64,000 nucleotides of DNA from an uncultured Flavobacteriales bacterium (GCA_946480085.1 CAMLHZ010000012.1:1-64000), one strand, 5' to 3'; positions 34,914-43,575 are shown, numbered from the stretch's first letter. Numbers and translations: made by a program. The notes: generated by a model not told the origin, from the sequence alone.

Positions 34914-36035
34914 TCAAGCGAATTTTGATTTCAATTTTAGGAAATAAGATTCAAAATACTTGTAACTTATAATTGCTAATATAACGTTAAGAACCAAGCT
35001 GATTATCGGTTCAACAAAATATACGGTTACAATATTATCGAAACCTAGTATTTTTTTGAAAATTGTGACGGTAATCAGGATTGCAACAAACTGCAAACAA
35101 TACATCCCATAGGTGTATTTTCCCAGTTTGGAAATCAGTTTAAGTCGGCTCAATTGAAATGGTGAATTGCTGTTGAATGCCTGGTCCAGAATGATCAAAC
35201 CAATGAAGATGGATGAACATAGTTTTTCAAACGGTTTTAAGTGGAGACTTCCATAAAAAATCTCGTCTCTAAAGAAGAAAAGTAGAATAAAGCCTGCATA
35301 TGCAAAATACAAGATCCATTTACAATTGCTGATGAACCAACTCAGCTGTTTTTCTTTTGTTTTACACCACCAGCCAATTAAACCTCCAAGCACCAAATCG
35401 TTCATGCAGGAGAATGTATGGAACTCATAATGCATATAATCGGGATTGAAGATGCGGTAAACCAAACTAGCTCCAAGAATGAGCAACATTGGAAGCCATA
35501 AATAGCGTTTTGGGAATGCGAGGAAAAGCAGAGGCCAAATAAGGTAAAATTGTTCTTCGATTGCAACACTCCAGAGCACACCAAGTACAGATGCATCTGG
35601 TCGACCAAATTGGATGAAATCCAGGTTGCTTATGAAAAGTGCATATCTCCAAAAATGGGCTGTTTCCTGGGGAGTTTCTCCCAGAAAATGTTTGATCATT
35701 GGAAATGCGACAAAGCCAATCAATACGCATAGAAAATAGAGCGGCCATATGCGCAGTATCCGCCTCAACCAAAACTTAACAACGTGAATTCGACCTTGAG
35801 TTTGGTCTTCAACCAAAAGTAGATAGGTGATTAAAAAACCGCTGAGTACGAAGAAAAAATTTACGCCCAGATTTCCGTTTCCAAACAAACTGTTTTTCAG
35901 GAAATGATAGGTGTCTGACTTCAAAATTGCACTGTTCTCAGTAGTAAAGCTGTGAAAAATGAAGACCATCAGGAAGCAAATGGTTCTCAATCCATCGAGG
36001 TTTTTAAAATATGGACTCGGGTTTAGCTTAGTCAT
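34914..36035 (-). CDS. Acyltransferase family 3, membrane-bound (OafA-like), copy 2
   Basis: A 373-residue polytopic membrane enzyme. LDGLRTICFLMVFIFHSF, FFFVLSGFLITYLL, RRILRIWPLYFL and SVAIEEQFYLIWPL align directly with the copy at 27451-28611, so the two arose by duplication within or before this locus. It likely O-acetylates the glycan or its lipid-linked precursor. It overlaps the stop of the upstream polytopic membrane protein by eight bases and lies 13 bases before wzm. Confidence 0.9.
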   Translation of the reverse strand: MTKLNPSPYFKNLDGLRTICFLMVFIFHSFTTENSAILKSDTYHFLKNSLFGNGNLGVNFFFVLSGFLITYLLLVEDQTQGRIHVVKFWLRRILRIWPLYFLCVLIGFVAFPMIKHFLGETPQETAHFWRYALFISNLDFIQFGRPDASVLGVLWSVAIEEQFYLIWPLLFLAFPKRYLWLPMLLILGASLVYRIFNPDYMHYEFHTFSCMNDLVLGGLIGWWCKTKEKQLSWFISNCKWILYFAYAGFILLFFFRDEIFYGSLHLKPFEKLCSSIFIGLIILDQAFNSNSPFQLSRLKLISKLGKYTYGMYCLQFVAILITVTIFKKILGFDNIVTVYFVEPIISLVLNVILAIISYKYFESYFLKLKSKFA

Positions 36036-37383
36036 TTTTTATACTGATTTGTTGGTGCTTGTTGGGCAGGTCGACCTTACTAAATAACAGAATTAGGAAG
36101 AAGGGTAAAATTGGCGCTTTTAGTCTGGCGAGCACACCAAAAAGCCCAGAAGTTAGTCCCACGAAAAAACTCATGATAAGGACAAAAAAGAAACAGAACC
36201 AAAAAAGATTTTTCTCCTGAACACTTTCTTCTGAATACTTATAGAGTCGGTTTTTTCTGCGTTTGAACAATTTAAACGTAAAATAAAGGAACACACTTCC
36301 TTCGAGAGCATTCATTAGCATTATGGGTGATTCAACTTCCCATATAAATGGTCTGAGCAAGGTAGTAATTACCGTTAATGGCATTGCCAAAGTTAGGCTT
36401 GCAGCGCTAAATTCCGTAATTCCCAAATCATAGCGCTTTCCCGTATATGTTACATTTTGACTAAAATCGGTATGAATCGTTTCTGCTGTGTTCAATAGGT
36501 TTTCCGCTGAAAATTCTCCAAGTAAAGCAGAACTGCGCATGAAGACAATCAATGCTAAAAGCGCAATTGCAGATCCGATAATTCGCGTGATAAATCTGGT
36601 AATAAATGGTTTGTTGCTATTTAACCGGAAGATAACAATCAAAAAATAAGGTACAAAAATACCAATTAGGACAAAGGATCTGGTAGCAATGATTACATAG
36701 ATACAGAGAATTGAGATTAGAATACGTTTAAGTGTTATTTTTTGATTTAGCATGGGCAGCAGCTGCATGATCAAAATTAAAATACTCAAATAAACAATTG
36801 TGTCTTTCATTAGTCCTGAACACCAAAATGTTACGGTTGGAATAAATAGAAACGCAATGGCATTGTATCTTGGATGAACCTGATTCATATTGTTAATGAA
36901 AAGGAAAAATCGCCATGTAATTCTACTACTAATGAAAACAAAAAGTAAGTTCAACGTTAGGTAACTGTTGAAACAGAAAAAAGACAGGAAACTTGCAATT
37001 TTACAGATAAACCAAGAGCTGTTTTCGTAATAAATCCAAACAGGAGGAATTCCGGTAGTGTTGTTATAACAAGGTGGCATCACGCCGTAAACTGGCTTAG
37101 AAAAGATTTGCTCGAAATAATCCCACGGACTTTCGTAAAATACCTGATTTAGCACATTAGCGCCGCGCCAATAGGCAGTTGTATCACCACCACCGTATTG
37201 CAATATGTAGAAAATGGCCATGGAAGAACCCATTACCAAGGAATAATAGAAGTGCGGTAAATAGTACGAGTAGAGCGGGTCGTCTTTGTATTTCTGACGA
37301 ATAACATGACTAATGACAATTAGAAAGAATGCCCAGGCAAAAGTAAAGAAGTAGTCCTCAAAGGTGAATTCTGGATACTTCAT
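36028..37383 (-). CDS. Polytopic membrane protein of the polysaccharide locus (polymerase-like candidate)
   Basis: A 451-residue inner-membrane protein with about ten or more hydrophobic segments. A large extracytoplasmic-looking loop near residues 65-125 starts YGGGDTTAYWRGANVL. It resembles EpsG- or Wzy-like polymerases only in topology and the GDxxxY loop. Because the locus uses an ABC exporter, a classical Wzy polymerase would be unexpected, so a ligase, transferase or modifying role should be kept open. It follows rlmH by two bases and overlaps the acyltransferase by eight. I cannot assign a function. Confidence 0.75.
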   Translation of the reverse strand: MKYPEFTFEDYFFTFAWAFFLIVISHVIRQKYKDDPLYSYYLPHFYYSLVMGSSMAIFYILQYGGGDTTAYWRGANVLNQVFYESPWDYFEQIFSKPVYGVMPPCYNNTTGIPPVWIYYENSSWFICKIASFLSFFCFNSYLTLNLLFVFISSRITWRFFLFINNMNQVHPRYNAIAFLFIPTVTFWCSGLMKDTIVYLSILILIMQLLPMLNQKITLKRILISILCIYVIIATRSFVLIGIFVPYFLIVIFRLNSNKPFITRFITRIIGSAIALLALIVFMRSSALLGEFSAENLLNTAETIHTDFSQNVTYTGKRYDLGITEFSAASLTLAMPLTVITTLLRPFIWEVESPIMLMNALEGSVFLYFTFKLFKRRKNRLYKYSEESVQEKNLFWFCFFFVLIMSFFVGLTSGLFGVLARLKAPILPFFLILLFSKVDLPNKHQQISIKND

Positions 37384-37385
37384 TT

Positions 37386-37859
37386 CTACTGATGATGATA
37401 AGGTTCATTTTTCAGAATAGTCATGCCTCTGTATACCTGTTCAATGAAAAATAATCGGATCATTTGATGTGTAAGTGTCATTTTTGATAACGACAACTGA
37501 CCGTTTGCCCGGTTATACATTTCATCGCTAAAGCCGTACGGACCGCCAACCACAAAAACAAGGGTTTTTAATCCACGATTCATATAGCCTTGAAGAAATT
37601 CAGCAAAATCCATCGATGAATACTGTTTTCCGCGTTCATCAAGAAGTATTACAGTGTCGGAACCTGTGAGTTTTGACAAAAACAATTCTCCTTCCTTCTT
37701 CTTTATTTCGTCTTCGGATGTTTGTTTGGATTGCTTCACATCCGGATACATTTCCACTTTAAAATTGATATAATGCTTTAGCTTGTCGAGATAATGTTTC
37801 TCGCCATCTTCCAGAAATCCTTTTACAGATTTACCAATGCACATCAATTTTATTTGCAT
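37386..37859 (-). CDS. rlmH: 23S rRNA pseudouridine-1915 N3-methyltransferase
   Basis: A SPOUT methyltransferase of 157 residues that modifies helix 69 of 23S rRNA. MQIKLMCIGK begins the fold. VILLDERGKQYSSMDFAEFL (about 91-110), VFVVGGPYGFSDEMY with the SAM-binding trefoil knot, and SLSKMTLTHQMIRLFFIEQVYRG near the end are diagnostic. It sits between two surface-polysaccharide membrane proteins with gaps of 18 and 2 bases, so a housekeeping gene is read as part of that transcript. Secure. Confidence 0.97.
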   Translation of the reverse strand: MQIKLMCIGKSVKGFLEDGEKHYLDKLKHYINFKVEMYPDVKQSKQTSEDEIKKKEGELFLSKLTGSDTVILLDERGKQYSSMDFAEFLQGYMNRGLKTLVFVVGGPYGFSDEMYNRANGQLSLSKMTLTHQMIRLFFIEQVYRGMTILKNEPYHHQ

Positions 37860-37877
37860 TTAACGAAGGTATGGAAA

Positions 37878-39320
37878 TCAAGCTCTTAGTTCTCTTCGTT
37901 TGGTGAAGTATTCTGAAAAGTGGAATGTTAATATCGATAAACAGATAAAACCAAGAACAACTAAGGGTAAGAAATAACGGTCTTCATTCATGCGTTGATA
38001 GCCGATGAGAAACAGAAAGTACGCACATGCGCCAATGCAAATGAGCGAAACGCCTCGATTTCTAATTAAAAACGGAACAAGTAACAATGACAAATAGCCC
38101 ATTAGGATTAAAGCGAGAATGGCACTGCGGAATATTTCCATTGCTGCATTTCCCCGAAAGGTTTCCTGAAAAATGGTCAAATTCAAATGACTTTTGAATA
38201 AATTCTCTTTTGCGCTGAGAAGTGGCGTTTTTATCCAATATTGGAAACGATGAGCAGCGATGATTTTTCCTCTTATCATTTCAACCTCAATTCCATACTT
38301 GTGTTCAGAAGCCTCGCGACTATCACGGAAGAATGGACTGTCGTTCACTCGCAAATTGGTGAATTTCACCAGAAGGGAAAGCAGTGTCTCTGGTTTTATT
38401 GGCGCATTTCTTCCTTCTGTGTAACGTTTAATTTCATGCAAGTCAGATAGGGTGCGGTTCCAATTTCTCCCGGTAACGGAATGAAATGTCTCGGGTTGAA
38501 CTTCCCAAATCTTAAATAATTCGGTTAGTTGTTCATGAGGTCTCCTGAAAATAGTCTCGTTTTCTGAATGATAAATAGGATGTGGTGAAACAGAACCTGT
38601 GTAATTCAGTTTTCGTGCTTCCCAAAAGATGAGAAATCCCAAACTTAACACCAACGAACAATTGAGTAAAAGTGCTTTTCTGTCGAACAAACGAATTCCT
38701 TCTTTTTTTCGAATGAATTTTCTGATGAGAGAGAATAGTGTTGGAAGAAAGATCAATACCAAAACCGGACGCATCAAATATAAAACGATCAACGCCAGAA
38801 CAAGTCGTTTTAATTGAGCAGGATGAGGTGTAAGAGCAAGGTAAGTAACGATAATTACAGATGAAACTAGAAAAACTTCACTGATTGAATAACTCAAGAA
38901 TCCCCAAAAACACGGTGAGAGAATGAATATGAGCGTAAAAATCAGTGCATTTTTTTTATTGCTGAATTGCAATATGAGCTTGTAAAGCAGTGCAATTCCA
39001 ATTCCGTGTAGTAGGAGGGCAGTTAGAAAAATGAACCAAACAGATTTGGTTTGAAAAACAATCATTCCGATTAAATGGACTAAACCAAGAATCGGTGGAC
39101 GTTGAACGTAGCTGCTTGGTCCAATTGAATTGTCTTTCCAGACCCCATGATCTATTAAATTTTCTGCCGGACGAAGATAAGAAGCGTCATCTGCAGTTTC
39201 GTGCAGGGTTGTGATTAAGTTCAGTGAAGATAGCTCGAAGTAATGCACGGAAAATGCGATTGCCATACCTACGAGGGCAAGTAAAACAGTGTTTTTTGTA
39301 AAAAATCTTGGTTCAGGCAT
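37878..39320 (-). CDS. GT-C fold membrane glycosyltransferase-like protein
   Basis: A 480-residue polytopic protein with about ten hydrophobic segments. After the first membrane helix comes HETADDASYLRPAENLIDHG, where the paired Asp in the first periplasmic loop is the hallmark of GT-C (ArnT/PMT-like) transferases using polyprenyl-phosphate sugars. A soluble loop lies around 240-350. It is the first gene of the minus-strand run and is divergent from the DUF4783 gene. It may decorate the lipid A or glycan outside the inner membrane. GT-C fold likely; substrate unknown. Confidence 0.75.
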   Translation of the reverse strand: MPEPRFFTKNTVLLALVGMAIAFSVHYFELSSLNLITTLHETADDASYLRPAENLIDHGVWKDNSIGPSSYVQRPPILGLVHLIGMIVFQTKSVWFIFLTALLLHGIGIALLYKLILQFSNKKNALIFTLIFILSPCFWGFLSYSISEVFLVSSVIIVTYLALTPHPAQLKRLVLALIVLYLMRPVLVLIFLPTLFSLIRKFIRKKEGIRLFDRKALLLNCSLVLSLGFLIFWEARKLNYTGSVSPHPIYHSENETIFRRPHEQLTELFKIWEVQPETFHSVTGRNWNRTLSDLHEIKRYTEGRNAPIKPETLLSLLVKFTNLRVNDSPFFRDSREASEHKYGIEVEMIRGKIIAAHRFQYWIKTPLLSAKENLFKSHLNLTIFQETFRGNAAMEIFRSAILALILMGYLSLLLVPFLIRNRGVSLICIGACAYFLFLIGYQRMNEDRYFLPLVVLGFICLSILTFHFSEYFTKRRELRA

Positions 39321-39392
39321 GAATTATCTTCGCTTATTCAGTTAATTTCGACCGTTTTCAACGTGAAATAAAATTAACAAAATTTTAGGCAT

Positions 39393-39400
39393 TATCTTTG
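39393..39400 (+). promoter_or_regulatory. -7 element TATCTTTG for the DUF4783 gene
   Basis: TATCTTTG fits TAnnTTTG exactly and lies 51 bases before the DUF4783 ATG. No clear TTG is found at the usual distance upstream, so the promoter is only partly supported. The minus-strand GT-C gene starts in the opposite direction 73 bases away. Confidence 0.4.
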
Positions 39401-39451
39401 TTGTTACAGTGTGACTTCAAAAAACAGGTCGAAACACTAAAAATTTGAATT

Positions 39452-39832
39452 ATGGGCGTTATTTATGCTTTTGTTTGTGGTTTGTTACTTCAATTAACAT
39501 TAACAGCTGATATTCCATACACATCTGTTGAAAGTGCGATTTCTACTGGAGATGCATCAAAAATAGTGAGTTACGGAGCAGAGAAAATTTATTTGAAAGT
39601 TCCGGAAAAAGAAGGTGTATTTGCAAAATCACAAGCTACCCAGATTCTTAAAGATTTCTTTACGAAGAAACCAACATCCAACTTCAAGTTCAGCTACAAA
39701 GGTGCAACTACTGATGGTGCAAATGCCATTGGAACGTATACTTCCAAAGGTGAATCATACCGTGTTACCATAAAGTGGAACAAGAATAACGCTGAATACG
39801 AAATCGAGAATATTAGCATTGTCAAAAGTTAA
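39452..39832 (+). CDS. DUF4783 family protein, exported
   Basis: A 126-residue protein. A short hydrophobic start (MGVIYAFVCGLLLQLTLTADIP) looks like a signal peptide, cut near residue 20. The rest is one NTF2-like alpha/beta domain with SVESAISTGDASKIVSYGA and later NFKFSYKGATTDGANAIGTY, the DUF4783 pattern. In Bacteroidota this family often lies next to nadC and rlmH, as here. It ends 79 bases before nadC and may be cotranscribed with it. Function unknown. Confidence 0.85.
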   Translation: MGVIYAFVCGLLLQLTLTADIPYTSVESAISTGDASKIVSYGAEKIYLKVPEKEGVFAKSQATQILKDFFTKKPTSNFKFSYKGATTDGANAIGTYTSKGESYRVTIKWNKNNAEYEIENISIVKS

Positions 39833-39885
39833 TTACCTAAAATCCCCATTCAATTCTCGCTTCAGCTATCAAAATTTGAAATTGG

Positions 39886-39906
39886 TAATTTGTAATTAGT
39901 AATTTT
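39886..39906. repeat. Three imperfect heptamers TAATTTG-TAATTAG-TAATTTT
   Basis: A 7-bp-period run ending five bases before the nadC start codon. The 13-mer AATTTGTAATTAG at 39887-39899 occurs again at 43541-43553 within another heptamer array, so the two sites are related in sequence. Confidence 0.6.
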
Positions 39907-39911
39907 GAAAT

Positions 39912-40757
39912 ATGATAGACGAAATTATCCTCAACGCACTAAAAGAAGATATTGGTCCCGGTGATTATTCCGGATTAGCTTGCATACCCGAAAATGCTAT
40001 GGGGAAGGCAAAACTGTTGGTAAAAGACAGTGGGATTCTTGCCGGTGTTGATGTGGCTAAGAGAGTTTGTCAATTAATCGATCCACCATTGAATTTTCAT
40101 GGACGAATCGAAGATGGTGCCCTTGTTGAAAGAGGGGATATCGCTTTTGAGGTTACAGGATCTGCTCGTTCCATTTTGGCTGCTGAACGTTTGATGTTAA
40201 ACTGCATGCAGCGAATGTCAGGAATTGCAACTCTGACAAAGGTTTATTGCGACGCGATCCAAGGTTTATCTACGAAGCTTCTCGATACAAGAAAGACAAC
40301 TCCCGGAATTCGATATTTGGAAAAATGGGCGGTTAGAATTGGTGGTGGGCATAATCACAGATTCGCGCTTTACGATATGATCATGTTGAAGGATAATCAC
40401 ATTGATTTTGCTGGTGGGGTAGAACAGGCAATCAGAAATACAACCGCTTTTTTAGCCTCAAACGACCTGAAGTTAAAGATAGAAATTGAAGTTCGTGATT
40501 TTGACGAATTAGCAGAAGCAATGCGTGTTGGAGGGATTGACCGTATTATGCTGGATAACTTCACTCCTGAAAATTTGAAAAAAGCCTTAGCTAGTATTGA
40601 TGGCAAGTATGAAACCGAGGCTTCCGGTGGAATTACGCTTGAAACACTGCGTTCTTATGCGGAAACTGGTGTAGATTTCATTTCTGTTGGCGCCTTGACG
40701 CATAGCTACAAAAGCCTTGATATGAGCTTAAAGTCAGAATTCGGGATAGATCGTTAA
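39912..40757 (+). CDS. nadC: Nicotinate-nucleotide pyrophosphorylase (carboxylating)
   Basis: Converts quinolinate and PRPP to nicotinate mononucleotide, CO2 and PPi in de novo NAD synthesis. The 281 residues have EDIGPGDYSG (about 13-22), RLMLNCMQRMSGIATLT, LDTRKTTPGIRYLEKWAVR with the quinolinate-binding Thr-Arg-Lys-Thr, GGGHNHRFALYDMIMLKDNH, and ASGGITLETLRSYAETGVD. The stop overlaps the stop of the convergent arylsulfotransferase-like gene by four bases in a shared TTAA. Secure. Confidence 0.97.
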   Translation: MIDEIILNALKEDIGPGDYSGLACIPENAMGKAKLLVKDSGILAGVDVAKRVCQLIDPPLNFHGRIEDGALVERGDIAFEVTGSARSILAAERLMLNCMQRMSGIATLTKVYCDAIQGLSTKLLDTRKTTPGIRYLEKWAVRIGGGHNHRFALYDMIMLKDNHIDFAGGVEQAIRNTTAFLASNDLKLKIEIEVRDFDELAEAMRVGGIDRIMLDNFTPENLKKALASIDGKYETEASGGITLETLRSYAETGVDFISVGALTHSYKSLDMSLKSEFGIDR

Positions 40758-42424
40758 TAGTTTTCTAGTTTAATTAATTCTGTAACGTTTGTTCCCTTAC
40801 AAATAACGAGGAAGCTGACTATTCGCTTGTCATTCGATACTAATTCTATTGTTTTCGAAGCATTTGTTTTGAGGTTGCTTACTTCTTTTGCGAAACCTGG
40901 AATGATGTCGTTTTTCTTGTTCAATGCATAGATTTCATAGCTCTGTGTATCGCTTCCAACATTGATTATGGTCAAATCCAATTTGATGTTTCCATGTGAT
41001 TTACTATAAACAGTAGGTTTTGCTGAGAACACATTTGGATAGATTGATGAACATGTAGAAACCCGGTAATGCGAGAATGCATGGTAATAGCGCTTAGTTG
41101 AATCCAATTTTTCCGTGAAACAATCCCAAACCACTTTACTTTCAGGCGTTATTTCAATCACCCGATTTAGTGATCCCATGTTTATCAGAAAGTTTCCGTT
41201 CTTCAGTTGGGTTACATTTCCCATTTTTTGACTTTTTCCAGAGGTTTTCGAATCATAGTTAAAGGGAAAACGGTAAAGTAATTCACCTTTTTGATGCTGA
41301 GGGTCTCCAAGAGAAAAGATAAGCATACTACTCACTACTTTAGGATCGGCAATGGAATCGTTATTGATAATAGCCATTGAAGTCCCACCTGCCAGAAGTT
41401 CACTATCATGTTGAAAGCGGAAAAGTCCTTTTGCATAATGGTTTTCGAGTCCGGAATCTGTTCCTCCGTAAAGTTCAACTACCGCTTTTGTGATGCGGTC
41501 AATTTTCAGGATCCAGGATGCATCTCTAAAACCAACATAAATAAAGTTTCCATCAAGATGAAAGGAATTCATGTGGGTTGCCGGATTCACGCGTCCATCT
41601 TCTTTTCTGTGAAGTGCCAACAAATCTGGTGTAAAAAAATCCCGTGCTCTCCAAAGCCAAACAATTTTGCCTGCTCTATTGTACTCAACAATGAATCCTG
41701 ATTCATAACTAACCGAATCTTTTTCACCTTTAAATTTTGAGCGGATCTTTTCGTTTCCTAGAACTATGTAATTCCCGTTTTCCAATTTCTGAATGTCGTG
41801 ATGATAATCCTCTGTTTTTCGTTTCGAAACTTCGCCGGAGTTTGGGGCTTGCCAAAGAATTTTGCCTTCAAGGTCAAATTCATACGCCATGCTATCGATT
41901 AACGCTAAAAAAGTGCCGTCTTGTGTCAGTTTCAAATCGCGCATTCCTTTTGAAATAGGAACACCATCCTCACTTTTCGGGATAAACCACAACGTTTCAG
42001 TTCTTCGGTTCAATACCATTCCGGCATAGTCGTAAACAAACAATTCATTGGAACAGGCTTGTTTTTGATAAGTTGTTTTCACAAAGCGCAAATCGGCTTT
42101 ATTAAGAATTGTATCAACATCAAAATGCATTATTGGTGATTCAAAAACGACTTCTTTTTCCTTCAAAGCGTTTATTTGCCAGAAATAACCTTTACCGTAT
42201 TCAAAGTCATTGACTATCATTTTATTGGCTTTGGATTCCAGGCTTTTAATTACTAAGCTTTTGTCGTTGTAGATCTTTAGAATGTAGTTGTCGGCTTTAT
42301 TTTGATGTGGAAACTGGAAACAAATAGATGAAAAATTGAGGTGAGCGTTCTGTGCCGGATAATACTGTGAATTACAGAAACCGCTCATCAGAAATATGAA
42401 AATGAATAAAGCGATGTACTTCAT
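40754..42424 (-). CDS. Arylsulfotransferase (ASST)-like exported beta-propeller protein
   Basis: A 556-residue protein from the ATG at 42424. MKYIALFIFIFLMSGFCNS is a signal peptide, so it is periplasmic or surface exposed. The middle holds propeller blades of the ASST family: MRDLKLTQDGTFLALID, YEFDLEGKILWQAP, HHDIQKLENGNYIVLG with the family His, and NPATHMNSFHLDGNFIYVGF with HMNSFHLDGN as the second histidine region. ASSTs move sulfate between phenolic compounds, but many relatives lack proven activity. It is divergent from a dihaem cytochrome and convergent with nadC, with overlapping stops. Family fair, substrate unknown. Confidence 0.75.
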   Translation of the reverse strand: MKYIALFIFIFLMSGFCNSQYYPAQNAHLNFSSICFQFPHQNKADNYILKIYNDKSLVIKSLESKANKMIVNDFEYGKGYFWQINALKEKEVVFESPIMHFDVDTILNKADLRFVKTTYQKQACSNELFVYDYAGMVLNRRTETLWFIPKSEDGVPISKGMRDLKLTQDGTFLALIDSMAYEFDLEGKILWQAPNSGEVSKRKTEDYHHDIQKLENGNYIVLGNEKIRSKFKGEKDSVSYESGFIVEYNRAGKIVWLWRARDFFTPDLLALHRKEDGRVNPATHMNSFHLDGNFIYVGFRDASWILKIDRITKAVVELYGGTDSGLENHYAKGLFRFQHDSELLAGGTSMAIINNDSIADPKVVSSMLIFSLGDPQHQKGELLYRFPFNYDSKTSGKSQKMGNVTQLKNGNFLINMGSLNRVIEITPESKVVWDCFTEKLDSTKRYYHAFSHYRVSTCSSIYPNVFSAKPTVYSKSHGNIKLDLTIINVGSDTQSYEIYALNKKNDIIPGFAKEVSNLKTNASKTIELVSNDKRIVSFLVICKGTNVTELIKLENY

Positions 42425-42444
42425 TGCTAATTTGGTAATTTCGT

Positions 42445-42478
42445 CAAAAATAAGTTCTTTTTCCCTGCATGAAATCAA
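42445..42478 (-). promoter_or_regulatory. Putative promoter of the arylsulfotransferase-like gene
   Basis: On the minus strand, TTG (42478-42476) precedes TATTTTTG (42452-42445) with 23 bases between, at the long end of the Bacteroidota range. The TTG lies within the first codons of the divergent cytochrome gene, so the two genes would share this 45-bp gap for control. Confidence 0.35.
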
Positions 42479-43464
42479 TCAAATCAAATTACTTCTTTTT
42501 GTTTCTTTTAATTGCCGCAATTTGCTGGAAGTGTTCTCCTGATCCAAAGGCAAATAATAAAGTTGAAAAACTCGCTGAAGCTGAAGATGTTTGGTTTGCT
42601 CCTGATACCAATGATATTCCTAAAGATGAATTTGGCGATATGGTTCGCTATGGGCGTAAATTAATGGTGAATACCGCGTATTATTTAGGTCCGGAAGGCG
42701 TTGTAGGGAAATATCTTGGTAATAAAATGAATTGTACGAATTGTCATTTAGATGCGGGAACCCGACCTTACGGATTGAACTTGCTGAGTACACACGGACG
42801 TTATCCTCAATATCGAGGTAGAGAAAACATGATTCTTACTTGCTCCGATAGGATCAACAATTGTGTAGAGCGGCCATTAAATGGTAAACCATTGCCATTA
42901 AATTCCAAAGAACTCAATGCCATGCAATGTTATATTAAATGGCTTGGGCAAAATATTCCGGTTGAAAAAAGAGTTCCTGGGGATGCTGGAATTGAAATAG
43001 AATTACCAGATTATGCGCTTTCTCCAACCTTGGGTAAAGCAGTTTACGCGAATACCTGTGCAAGATGCCATGGTGAAAATGGAGAAGGAAAAATGCTCAC
43101 AAGCGGAGTTACCTATGAATATCCTCCATTATGGGGAAAGAACTCCTATCAGGCAGGAACCAGCATGTATAAGATCATAAAGGCGGCTCAATTTATAAAG
43201 GCGAATATGCCGCATGACAAAGCGAGTTATGAGCATCCGTTTTTATCTGATATTGATGCGCTTCAAGTAGCGGCTTATATCAATTCAGAAGAGCATGAAC
43301 GACCTGTGAAGAAAGGTTTTGATTATCCGGATCTAAGTAAAAAGTCTATTGATTATCCATTTGGACCTTATGATGATCCGTTTACCGAAAAACAGCACAA
43401 GTACGGACCGTACAAACCAATTATTGCCTACCGAAAGAAAAAAGGACTTTACGTAAATTACTAG
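42469..43464 (+). CDS. Dihaem c-type cytochrome, TsdA/SoxA-like
   Basis: A 331-residue exported cytochrome. An N-terminal hydrophobic stretch ends at Cys22 and may be a lipoprotein or cleaved signal. Haem motifs are CTNCH (89-93) and CARCH (197-201). The first domain has the TsdA pattern: NCHLDAGTRPYG, RYPQYRGREN, and RINNCVERPLNGKPL. Cys125 and Cys132 are candidates for the special cysteine haem ligand of thiosulfate dehydrogenases. Relatives oxidise thiosulfate to tetrathionate or do the reverse. It is divergent from the arylsulfotransferase-like gene, which makes a shared sulfur role thinkable but unproven. Confidence 0.85.
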   Translation: MKSIKSNYFFLFLLIAAICWKCSPDPKANNKVEKLAEAEDVWFAPDTNDIPKDEFGDMVRYGRKLMVNTAYYLGPEGVVGKYLGNKMNCTNCHLDAGTRPYGLNLLSTHGRYPQYRGRENMILTCSDRINNCVERPLNGKPLPLNSKELNAMQCYIKWLGQNIPVEKRVPGDAGIEIELPDYALSPTLGKAVYANTCARCHGENGEGKMLTSGVTYEYPPLWGKNSYQAGTSMYKIIKAAQFIKANMPHDKASYEHPFLSDIDALQVAAYINSEEHERPVKKGFDYPDLSKKSIDYPFGPYDDPFTEKQHKYGPYKPIIAYRKKKGLYVNY

Positions 43465-43502
43465 AGGGAAGATAAAGGAGGAAAGTCAAAATTGTTTTAT
43501 TT

Positions 43503-43572
43503 CATAACTCATAACTCATAACTCATAACTCATAACTCATAATTTGTAATTAGCCAATCGTCATTAGTAATT
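43503..43572. repeat. Ten-unit 7-bp-period array (CATAACT and decayed variants)
   Basis: Five perfect CATAACT units (43503-43537) continue in phase as CATAATT, TGTAATT, AGCCAAT, CGTCATT and AGTAATT up to 43572. It fills most of the gap between the cytochrome stop and the stop of the convergent small membrane protein, ending three bases before the latter. It looks like a decaying slippage array. Confidence 0.8.
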
Positions 43573-43575
43573 GAG

